From assembly GCA_031264645.1 (NCBI GenBank), contig JAISDR010000310.1, forward strand, positions 1-6,502: DNA of 6,502 nt, written 5' to 3'. This document shows, one piece after another, positions 1-6,053 of the stretch (its first letter is position 1; each line of letters starts with the position of its first letter). Both the position numbers and the translations under genes were made by a program. The stretch comes from Prevotellaceae bacterium. GTDB taxonomy: Bacteria > Bacteroidota > Bacteroidia > Bacteroidales > UBA932. The notes under the pieces were generated by a model. The model was not told the DNA's origin. It saw only the letters and a list, made by a program, of their open reading frames with translations, and made no database searches.

Positions 1-3000
1 TTTATTTCGCTGCTTTTAATAAACTCCAGCATTTCCGCTGTGATTCCGATTCTGTATTTCCGGGAAAACAAATCGACTGAAATATTCTTTTCACTGTCGA
101 TAAACCGGATACGGAACTCTATTGGTCCTGAATTGTTCTTCACAACATTCGATATCTTTTCTGTAAAAGTTTGCGATACCTCCGAAACGGGAACGTTAAT
201 CGTGAAACTTTTGATACTGTCGCGGGCATTTCCAAGGAGATTAATCTGTTTGATTTTCACTTCCAGTTCTCCCGGCGAATTGTATCTTTCCTGTACGGTA
301 GCTTTGACCAGCAGGAAGTATCCCTGCTGCATGAATTTCATAAACTGTTCATAGTCCTTGCCAAACACCCTGAAATCGTAAGTTCCCGTATAGTCTTCGA
401 GAGTAAACTGTCCCCAGGGCTTGCCGTTTTTGCTGACACTGTCGCTGGCGCCCGTAACGAAACCGCCAAGAGTGAAATCGTGTTCCCTCAGCGGGGCGAG
501 GTTTCCCAGATCGGCAATCGAGTGCGAGACAAGATTCGTCATCTCAAACCTGTAATCGTCCAGAGGATGCGAAGACAGGAACATGCCGGTCAGTTCCTTT
601 TCCTTTTTCAGGACATTTATACGCGCCCAGCTTTCTGCCGGCGGGATTTCGGGCTTTGCAACCTGTACCGCGTTGGCGCCCGTAAACAGGGAATTGTCGT
701 TCATCATTTTATCGGACTGCACCTTGCCCCCGTACCTTATCAGCACGTCGAGAATCGGTTCGCCCTTCATACTGGTAGCCGCCAGCTGTTCCCTTTTTAT
801 ATTCAGACCGTCGAAAGCGCCAGCCATGGCAAGCGATTCCAGACACCTCTTGTTCACCGAAGAGAGACTCACTCTTTCGACAAAATCATAGATATTCTTA
901 AAAGGCTCGACATTGCGCACCGCGATGATATTTTCCACCGCTCCGGATCCCACGTTCTTGATTGCGGCAAGCCCGAACCTTATGTCGCCTTTCGCGTTAA
1001 CCGTGAATTTATGGTAACTTTCGTTGATGTCCGGACCCGAAACGTTTATCCCCATCCGGACACATTCCTCCATAAACTTGGTGATTTCGGAGATGTTCGA
1101 GAGGTTGCAGCTGAGAACAGCCGCCATATATTCCGCCGGATAGTGGGCTTTCAAATATGCAGTCTGGTATGCGATGTAGGAATAGCAGGTCGCGTGCGAC
1201 TTGTTGAAGGCGTACTCGGCAAAAGATTCCCAGTCCGTCCATATCTTTTCCAGCTTTTTCACATCATGACCTTTCGCTGTGCCTCCCTCGATAAACTTTT
1301 CCTTCATCTTGTCCATCACAGCCCTCTGTTTTTTACCCATGGCTTTACGCAGGGTGTCAGCCTCGCCCTTCGTGAAGCCGGCAAGCGACTGCGACAGAAG
1401 CATGACCTGCTCCTGATATACCGTTATGCCATACGTGTCCTCGAGATACTCCGCCTGTTCGGGAATGTCGTAGCTTATGGCGACCCGCTTGTGTTTCCGC
1501 GAAATGAAATCGGGGATATAGTCCATCGGACCGGGACGGTAGAGGGCGTTCATGGCAATCAGGTCTTCAAAATTATTCGGATTCAGCTGTTTCAGCCATT
1601 TCCTCATCCCGTCGGATTCGAACTGGAAAGTGCCGACCGTTTCGCCGTTGCTGTAGAGTTCGTATGTCTTTTCGTCGTCCAGCGGTATTTCGTCTATGTT
1701 GAGGCTGACGCCGTGCCGCAGCTTGATGTTTTCAAGCGCTTCCTTGATGATGGACAATGTTTTCAGTCCGAGGAAGTCCATTTTAAGCAGCCCGATGTCC
1801 TCGACTTCCGAGCCTTCGTACTGGGTAACGAGAAATTCCTCGTTCGTATCCTTGTCCTTCGAAGTGCAGAGCGGCACGTACTGCTTAAGGTCGTCGCGTC
1901 CGATGATTATCCCGCAGGCGTGCACTCCGGTATTGCGCAGCGAGCCTTCCAGATCCTGCGCATATTTCAGCGTGCTTCTGATTGATTCGTCAGCCGAGTT
2001 CAATTCCCTTGCCAGTTCCGGGACTTCCTTGAGAGCGGTGGCAAAATTGGCTTTCGCCCCTTCGGGGACGAGTTTCGCCAGCCTGTCGGCTTCGGACAGA
2101 GGCAGTTCCTGAACCCTCGCCACATCCCTGATAGCGCTTTTGGCAGCCATGCATCCAAAAGTTACGATATGCGCAACCTTCTCTTTCCCGTACTTGTCTT
2201 CAACGTATTTAAGCACTTCGACCCTGCCGTCGTCATCGAAATCAATGTCTATATCGGGCATGGAAATACGGTCGGGATTAAGGAAACGCTCGAACAGCAG
2301 ATTATATTCCACCGGGTCGATATTCGTTATGCCAAGACAGTAGGCGACAGCCGATCCAGCCGCCGAGCCGCGTCCGGGACCTACCGCGACGCCCATCTTC
2401 CTCGCCTGCAAAATGAAATCCTGGACAATGAGGAAATACCCTGGAAAGCCCATGCTTTTTATTGTCTCAAGCTCGAACTCTATTCTTTCCCTCAGTTCGT
2501 CGCTCAGTTCGCCGTACCGCTTTTCAGCGCCTTTGTACGTAAGGTGTTTCAGATAGGCGTCGTCATTTTCAAACTCTTCGGGGATGGGAAACAGTGGCAT
2601 TATCGCCTTGCTCGTAATGGTGTATTCTTCTATTTTAGCAACGATTTCCTCGGTATTCGAAACTGCTTCCGGGACGTCGGCAAACAGTTCCTGCATCTCG
2701 GACTGGGATTTCAGCCATTCCTGACCGGTATAGCGCATTCTGTCGGTATCGTTGAGCTTGGCGCCCGTGTTTATGCAGATAAGCCTGTCGTGAACGTCGG
2801 CGTCCGCTTCGTGTACAAAGTGCACGTCGTTGCTTGCAATCACTTTGATTCCCAGCTTTTCGGACAGTTGAAGTATGCCCTGATTGGAAACGGTCTGTTC
2901 ACGGAATACCTGCGTGGTATACGGATTGCTGCTCTGATGACGCTGTATTTCGAGGTAAAAGTCTTCGCCGAAATGTTCCTGAAATTCCCTGGCAACGCGC

Positions 3001-3461
3001 TCGGCTTCTTCCATATTGCCCGAACGAATCAGTTTCGGGATTTCTCCTCCGATGCAAGCCGACGAAACAATCAGCCCTTCCTTGTACTGAAACAGAATCT
3101 CCTTGTCGATTCTCGGACGGGAATAGAATCCGTCGATAAAGCTCAAAGACACGAGTTTCACCAGATTATAGTATCCCGTTTTATTCTTTGCCAGCAGTAT
3201 CAGATGCCTGCCTCCCTGATCTTCCCTTCCGTTTTTGTCGAATCGGCTGTTACGCGCAACGTAAACCTCGCAGCCGACTATCGGCTTGATTTCCGCTTTT
3301 TTGGCTTCCTTAAGGAACTCCTTGACGCCATACATGTTTCCGTGGTCTGTGATTGCCAGGGCAGTTTGACCGTCGCTTTTTGCAGTGGCAAACAGGTCAG
3401 GTATCGCCGAAGCTCCGTCCAGCACAGAATATTGAGTGTGTACGTGTAAATGGGTGAACAT
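1..3461 (-). CDS. dnaE: DNA polymerase III subunit alpha (C-terminal end cut by window edge)
   Basis: This is the catalytic subunit of the replicative polymerase, which extends primers on the chromosome. The minus-strand frame is open for 1153 codons from the ATG at 3461 to the window edge. The start is fixed by the family N-terminus: the PHP motif HLHVHTQYS begins at residue 4. The PHP domain (about 1-220) shows H6, H8, D15, H40, E65, H86, C136, D212 and H214, a full expected metal-ligand set. The polymerase core has GPGRGSAAGS (361-370), PDIDIDF with catalytic D403 and D405, and MDFLGL with the third aspartate D562. ALYRPGPMDYIPDF and FNKSHATCYSYIAYQTAYLKAHY follow. A helix-hairpin-helix segment (GLAAIKNVGSGAV) lies near 830-842, and an OB-fold at about 995-1070. 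DNSLF (922-926) sits where E. coli has its clamp-binding QADMF, but lacks the glutamine. The last visible residues resemble the family C-terminus, so little is missing; E. coli DnaE has 1160 residues. No intein or frameshift was seen. Identification is very secure. Confidence 0.98.
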   Translation of the reverse strand, partial: MFTHLHVHTQYSVLDGASAIPDLFATAKSDGQTALAITDHGNMYGVKEFLKEAKKAEIKPIVGCEVYVARNSRFDKNGREDQGGRHLILLAKNKTGYYNLVKLVSLSFIDGFYSRPRIDKEILFQYKEGLIVSSACIGGEIPKLIRSGNMEEAERVAREFQEHFGEDFYLEIQRHQSSNPYTTQVFREQTVSNQGILQLSEKLGIKVIASNDVHFVHEADADVHDRLICINTGAKLNDTDRMRYTGQEWLKSQSEMQELFADVPEAVSNTEEIVAKIEEYTITSKAIMPLFPIPEEFENDDAYLKHLTYKGAEKRYGELSDELRERIEFELETIKSMGFPGYFLIVQDFILQARKMGVAVGPGRGSAAGSAVAYCLGITNIDPVEYNLLFERFLNPDRISMPDIDIDFDDDGRVEVLKYVEDKYGKEKVAHIVTFGCMAAKSAIRDVARVQELPLSEADRLAKLVPEGAKANFATALKEVPELARELNSADESIRSTLKYAQDLEGSLRNTGVHACGIIIGRDDLKQYVPLCTSKDKDTNEEFLVTQYEGSEVEDIGLLKMDFLGLKTLSIIKEALENIKLRHGVSLNIDEIPLDDEKTYELYSNGETVGTFQFESDGMRKWLKQLNPNNFEDLIAMNALYRPGPMDYIPDFISRKHKRVAISYDIPEQAEYLEDTYGITVYQEQVMLLSQSLAGFTKGEADTLRKAMGKKQRAVMDKMKEKFIEGGTAKGHDVKKLEKIWTDWESFAEYAFNKSHATCYSYIAYQTAYLKAHYPAEYMAAVLSCNLSNISEITKFMEECVRMGINVSGPDINESYHKFTVNAKGDIRFGLAAIKNVGSGAVENIIAVRNVEPFKNIYDFVERVSLSSVNKRCLESLAMAGAFDGLNIKREQLAATSMKGEPILDVLIRYGGKVQSDKMMNDNSLFTGANAVQVAKPEIPPAESWARINVLKKEKELTGMFLSSHPLDDYRFEMTNLVSHSIADLGNLAPLREHDFTLGGFVTGASDSVSKNGKPWGQFTLEDYTGTYDFRVFGKDYEQFMKFMQQGYFLLVKATVQERYNSPGELEVKIKQINLLGNARDSIKSFTINVPVSEVSQTFTEKISNVVKNNSGPIEFRIRFIDSEKNISVDLFSRKYRIGITAEMLEFIKSSEI

Positions 3462-3517
3462 TGTAAAATATATTAAATTATCTTGTTAATAATACGTTAT
3501 AAACTTTTTTCGCGCGG

Positions 3518-3547
3518 TAAAGGTAATCGTTTTTTTTGAATGAGAAA
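3518..3547 (-). promoter_or_regulatory. Candidate Bacteroidota-type promoter for dnaE
   Basis: On the minus strand, TACCTTTA (3525-3518) matches the Bacteroidota -7 consensus TAnnTTTG at seven of eight bases when the two n positions are counted as matches. TTTC (3547-3544) lies 18 nt upstream and matches the -33 TTTG at three of four. Transcription would start near 3511-3515, leaving a leader of about 50 nt before the dnaE ATG at 3461. The surrounding DNA is AT-rich, so chance matches are possible. Confidence 0.35.
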
Positions 3548-3566
3548 GATTTTTGCAAACGACATC

Positions 3567-3596
3567 AAAACCCGAAGGATTGAAATTATTATAGAA
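3567..3596. repeat. Interspersed repeat, copy 1 (degenerate hairpin core)
   Basis: This 30-nt unit begins AAAACCCGAAGGATTG and ends ATTATTATAGAA. It differs from the copy starting at 3615 by one missing base and two A/G substitutions, and the two copies start 48 nt apart. Its hairpin core is weakened compared with copy 2: only part of the AACCC/GGATT pairing remains. The similarity of the two copies is seen directly. Membership in a genome-wide family is inferred. Confidence 0.75.
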
Positions 3597-3614
3597 AATA
3601 CGATAAGTTTTATA

Positions 3615-3645
3615 AAAACCCGGAAGGGTTGAGATTATTATAGAA
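3615..3645. repeat. Interspersed repeat, copy 2 (AACCC-GGAA-GGGTT hairpin)
   Basis: This 31-nt unit matches copy 1 at 28 of 31 aligned positions. Its core, AACCC-GGAA-GGGTT (3617-3630), is a perfect 5-bp stem capped by GGAA, a GNRA-type tetraloop if transcribed. It is followed by an AT-rich tail ending ATTATTATAGAA. Small palindromic repeats with a CCCGAAGGG-like core are, as I recall, common between genes in Bacteroidales genomes; this could not be checked here. Two copies with an 18-nt gap do not make a CRISPR array. Confidence 0.75.
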
Positions 3646-3652
3646 TGTATAT

Positions 3653-3678
3653 TGCACAAAATATATTGTCTTTGTGCA
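3653..3678. repeat. Perfect 8-bp inverted repeat with 10-nt loop
   Basis: TGCACAAA (3653-3660) and TTTGTGCA (3671-3678) are exact reverse complements separated by 10 nt. No T-run follows on either strand, so this does not look like an intrinsic terminator. It lies about 75 nt upstream of the candidate permease promoter and about 105 nt upstream of the candidate dnaE promoter. An operator for a dimeric regulator is one reading; a degenerate repeat remnant is another. Function is not known. Confidence 0.55.
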
Positions 3679-3752
3679 CGTCTAATCCTGATGTTTATTA
3701 TTCTGCAAAAGTAAGCATTCCTATATATACCTTGTAATTTTTTATTCGTCTG

Positions 3753-3783
3753 TGTGGAAATCAAAAATTTTCATGTACTTTTG
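3753..3783 (+). promoter_or_regulatory. Candidate Bacteroidota-type promoter for the permease gene
   Basis: TACTTTTG (3776-3783) is a full match to the -7 consensus TAnnTTTG. TGTG (3753-3756), 19 nt upstream, matches the -33 TTTG at three of four bases. The -7 box ends only nine bases before the ATG at 3793. The transcript would therefore have almost no leader if that codon is used, or roughly 14 nt if translation starts at the in-frame ATG at 3802. Confidence 0.5.
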
Positions 3784-3792
3784 CGTTTTTAA

Positions 3793-5001
3793 ATGCAGAA
3801 CATGTTAAAAAAACTTTTATGGCAGAATCTTAGTATACCCCAGTTATCAGGGTATTCATTTACCGCCCTGGCAGGGATGACGCTTATATTTGTAGCCTTC
3901 GGTTTTTCGATGGATATACGCCCGCTTTTTTCTTCGGATACCGACGGACTTTTCAAAAGCGAATACATTGTTGTAACGAAAAAAGTATCGGTACTTTCGG
4001 CTATCGACTCTAAAAACACCATCTTTTCCGACAGGGAGGTATCGGAAATAGAGAGCCGGCAGTTTGTCAGGACATTGCATTATTTTACTCCATGCCGTTA
4101 CAGCGTATTTGCCTATATCGAACCTTCGGGCAATATTCCCTCGTTTTCGACCGAAATGTTTTTCGAATCCGTACCCGACAACATTCTGGACGGAGCAGGC
4201 GATGACTGGAAATGGAGCGAAAACGAAAAATTCATACCTGTAATTATACCGAGAGACTATTTGGCTTTGTACAATTTCGGTTTTGCCGGAAGTCGCGGAT
4301 TGCCGCAAATATCCGAAAGCATAGTTAAAACGGTGAAATTTAAAGTCTCCATAAGGGGAAATGGAAAAAGTGAACTGTTCACAGGTCGAATTGTAGGCTT
4401 TTCCGATTATCTGAACACTATTTTAGTTCCGCAGGAGTTTATGGACTGGGCAAACAAAAATTTCGGAGGAAAAGAACCGCCTCGCAAATCAAAACTGATA
4501 GTCGAAACAAAAAATCCTGCCGATCCCGAAATCGCGGAGTTCTTTGCATCAAAAAACTACGATATCAAGGAAAATAAAGGAGAACAGGGCAAACTGTCCT
4601 ACTTTCTGAAAATCATAATAACAGCGATATCCATAATCGGCTTGCTTGTCCTTTTGCCGTCAATGGGATTGATGTTTTTAAGCATCAACCTGTTAATATA
4701 CAAAAACAGGAAAACACTGGGAAACCTGATACTTTTGGGCTATTCGCGCAGAGAGCTGGCAAAGCCGTACAGCCTGCTTGTTTCGGCGCTGAACGCATCC
4801 GTCGGCTTGGTATCTTTTATATGTTTTATTGTTGTACGCGGGATTTATCTCTCGCGGCTCGAAGTTCTGAACATCGAAAATACGCCCGTTGACATCTGGA
4901 CAATAGTGTTTGTAATATCCTTCATTTTTGCGGTAAGTTTCATAAATATTTCGTGGATAAGAAGAAAAATTAAAGGAATTGTCCCTCCTGTAATGGGGTG
5001 A
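3793..5001 (+). CDS. FtsX/MacB-fold ABC transporter permease-like membrane protein
   Basis: A 402-residue inner-membrane protein with the type VII (MacB/FtsX) permease layout. One N-terminal membrane segment (about 19-39) is followed by a large extracytoplasmic domain (about 40-270) and three C-terminal segments (about 271-303, 328-350 and 367-388). Between segments two and three, KNRKTLGNLILLGYSRREL (304-322) resembles the cytoplasmic coupling region of FtsX-like permeases. The C-terminus is basic (RRKIKG). In the periplasmic part, PRDYLALYNFGFAGSRGLPQIS and RIVGFSDYLNTILVPQEFMDWAN resemble a Bacteroidales permease-like family I recall, whose substrate I do not know. MacB proteins carry a fused ATPase and FtsX pairs with FtsE; here no Walker motif or ATPase gene is visible. 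The gene is monocistronic in the window, divergent from dnaE and followed by a tRNA. The start could be 3793 or the ATG at 3802. The fold assignment is fairly secure; the role is unknown. Confidence 0.85.
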   Translation: MQNMLKKLLWQNLSIPQLSGYSFTALAGMTLIFVAFGFSMDIRPLFSSDTDGLFKSEYIVVTKKVSVLSAIDSKNTIFSDREVSEIESRQFVRTLHYFTPCRYSVFAYIEPSGNIPSFSTEMFFESVPDNILDGAGDDWKWSENEKFIPVIIPRDYLALYNFGFAGSRGLPQISESIVKTVKFKVSIRGNGKSELFTGRIVGFSDYLNTILVPQEFMDWANKNFGGKEPPRKSKLIVETKNPADPEIAEFFASKNYDIKENKGEQGKLSYFLKIIITAISIIGLLVLLPSMGLMFLSINLLIYKNRKTLGNLILLGYSRRELAKPYSLLVSALNASVGLVSFICFIVVRGIYLSRLEVLNIENTPVDIWTIVFVISFIFAVSFINISWIRRKIKGIVPPVMG

Positions 5002-5037
5002 TTAAAACAGCATTAAATGAAATTTGAAAAAAATTTT

Positions 5038-5067
5038 TTTGCGGATGAAAAATAATGTTTAACTTGG
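5038..5067 (+). promoter_or_regulatory. Candidate promoter for tRNA-Ser
   Basis: TTTG (5038-5041) is an exact -33 element. TAACTTGG (5060-5067), 18 nt downstream, matches the -7 consensus TAnnTTTG at all but one position. Transcription would start near 5072 and give a leader of about 45 nt before the mature tRNA. No GC-stem terminator separates it from the upstream permease gene, so some read-through from that gene is possible. Confidence 0.4.
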
Positions 5068-5117
5068 CGGCTCTGTTTCGTTGTCCAAAACGGTAAAATC
5101 AGGGCGGAAAACGATCA

Positions 5118-5205
5118 GGAGAAATGGCCGAGTGGTCGAAGGCGCGCGCTTGGAGAGCGTGTATACTCCAAAAGGGTATCAGGGGTTCGAATCCCTTTTT
5201 CTCCG
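5118..5205 (+). tRNA. tRNA-Ser (anticodon GGA)
   Basis: A complete 88-nt type II tRNA. The 7-bp acceptor stem pairs GGAGAAA (5118-5124) with TTTCTCC (5198-5204), followed by discriminator G at 5205. The D arm is GCCGAGTGGTCGAAGGC. The anticodon stem CGCGC/GCGTG holds the loop TTGGAGA, placing anticodon GGA at 5152-5154, which reads UCC and UCU serine codons. The long variable arm pairs ATACTC with GGGTAT, as expected for serine. The T arm is AGGGG-TTCGAAT-CCCTT. The 3' CCA is not encoded (G73 is followed by CAG), so it must be added after transcription. Confidence 0.97.
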
Positions 5206-5247
5206 CAGGAAACGATAAAAAAAATGATGATTAAAAATTATAGTGTG

Positions 5248-5264
5248 GTATTGAATACAGTATT
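5248..5264. promoter_or_regulatory. GTATT/AATAC/GTATT symmetric element upstream of exbB
   Basis: The 17-bp stretch GTATTgAATACaGTATT holds three 5-bp arms in alternating orientation, so it contains two overlapping near-perfect palindromes and a 12-bp-period direct repeat. It lies 51 nt before the exbB ATG in the 110-nt spacer after the tRNA. I found no convincing -33/-7 promoter pair in that spacer, and no terminator after the tRNA. The element could be an operator for exbB, but in AT-rich DNA it could also arise by chance. Confidence 0.25.
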
Positions 5265-5315
5265 GAAAATTAAATTAGTAACAATCTTTAAATATTTAAA
5301 AAAACAAAGTAGGCC

Positions 5316-6047
5316 ATGAAAAGAGTTTTAAAGTTTTCAGCAGCGTTTACAGCATTTATCTCCTATGCGGGATATGTAATGGCACAGGGTTCGGCAGATG
5401 CAGGACAAGAGGTGCCTATCCATCAAGAATTAAAAAAGCAGTTCATCGATGGTGGACCTCCATTTATGACACCTATTATCCTGTGTCTCGTTTTAGGTTT
5501 GGCATTCTGTATTGAGCGTATCATTTACCTCAATCTGGCTACAACTAACATTAAGAAACTCCTGTCCTCCGTAGAATCGGCACTGGACGAGGGAGGAATA
5601 GAAGCGGCTAAAGAAGTATGCCGTAACACGAAAGGTCCGGTAGCAAGCATTTTCTACCAGGGACTGGATCGTAATGAAGAAGGACTGGATATGGTTGAAA
5701 AATCTATCGTTTCCTATGGTTCGGTTCAAATGGGACAGTTGGAAACCAATCTCCCCTGGATAGCCTTGTTTATCGCTTTGGCGCCGTCCTTGGGATTCCT
5801 CGGAACAGTTATCGGTATGGTTCAGGCATTTAACGACATCGAAAAAGCAGGAACAATGTCCCCCACAATCGTGGCGGGAGGTATGAAAGTGGCTTTGATC
5901 ACAACCGTTTGCGGTCTTATCGTTGCCATCATTCTGCAAGTGTTCTACAACTACATTGTCTCCAAAATCGACAGTATAGTTAATTCCATGGAAAATGCCG
6001 CCATTTCTTTTGTAGATATTTTGATAAAACACAACTCAAAAAAGTAA
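5316..6047 (+). CDS. exbB: MotA/TolQ/ExbB family proton channel protein
   Basis: A 243-residue inner-membrane protein that, with ExbD, forms the proton-driven motor powering TonB and hence TonB-dependent outer-membrane uptake. The N-terminus has two basic residues, a hydrophobic stretch (about 5-22) and MAQ, like a cleavable signal peptide ending near Ala23. A periplasmic linker follows, then membrane segments at about 50-71, 146-168 and 188-213. The cytoplasmic region at 72-145 between the first two is typical of ExbB/TolQ. Family hallmarks are APSLGFLGTVIGMVQAF (156-172), with Thr164 in the pore helix, and GGMKVALITTVCGLIVAI (188-205), with Thr196/197. The start at 5316 gives the expected N-terminus and no upstream ATG fits better; there is no clear Shine-Dalgarno. 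The next gene begins six nucleotides after the stop, implying one transcript. TolQ is the main alternative, but the downstream neighbour favours a TonB-type locus. Family membership is very secure. Confidence 0.95.
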   Translation: MKRVLKFSAAFTAFISYAGYVMAQGSADAGQEVPIHQELKKQFIDGGPPFMTPIILCLVLGLAFCIERIIYLNLATTNIKKLLSSVESALDEGGIEAAKEVCRNTKGPVASIFYQGLDRNEEGLDMVEKSIVSYGSVQMGQLETNLPWIALFIALAPSLGFLGTVIGMVQAFNDIEKAGTMSPTIVAGGMKVALITTVCGLIVAIILQVFYNYIVSKIDSIVNSMENAAISFVDILIKHNSKK

Positions 6048-6053
6048 GAAGCC

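Larger units (their letters stand above)
3462..3792. other. Divergent intergenic region between dnaE and the permease gene
   Basis: This 331-nt AT-rich spacer separates dnaE (leftward) from the permease gene (rightward). It contains candidate promoters for both, two copies of a ~30-nt imperfect repeat (3567-3596 and 3615-3645), and a perfect 8-bp inverted repeat with a 10-nt loop (3653-3678). I see no credible gene in it. A 92-codon minus-strand open frame at 3764-3486 reads straight through the repeats, gives a low-complexity N/I/Y/F/K-rich product, resembles no family I know, and was not annotated. No rho-independent terminator is expected here, because both flanking genes point outward. 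Confidence 0.8.

Noticed and set aside
171..1985. 604-codon plus-strand open frame
   Set aside because: It lies exactly antisense and in register with dnaE codons. The minus strand translates into an unbroken, highly conserved polymerase, so this frame is an artefact of rare TTA/CTA/TCA codons.
2169..3449. 426-codon plus-strand open frame
   Set aside because: Same cause as the 604-codon frame: it is the antisense register of dnaE and ends at the complement of Leu5. Its product resembles no family.
3567..3645. CRISPR-like repeat-spacer pattern
   Set aside because: Only two imperfect copies with an 18-nt gap, no further units and no cas genes.
3486..3764. 92-codon minus-strand open frame in the dnaE upstream spacer
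   Set aside because: It is AT-rich and low in complexity, reads through both hairpin repeats, and overlaps the candidate dnaE promoter. No recognisable domain or ribosome-binding signal.
3856..4308. 150-codon minus-strand open frame inside the permease gene
   Set aside because: Antisense to a frame with clear membrane-protein features; its own product is unrecognisable and rich in Arg, Lys and Tyr.
5015..5042. Possible terminator after the permease gene (A-run followed by T-run)
   Set aside because: The symmetry is only AAAAAAA/TTTTTTT with no GC stem, so it is not a credible intrinsic terminator; the T-run also forms part of the candidate tRNA promoter.
5118..5205. tRNA-Ser as an integration site for a mobile element
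   Set aside because: No integrase gene and no duplicated tRNA 3' end were seen on either side; the downstream genes are core-type.
5493..6032. 179-codon minus-strand open frame inside exbB
   Set aside because: Antisense shadow of a gene with conserved ExbB motifs; its product is rich in Cys, His and Asn with no family resemblance.
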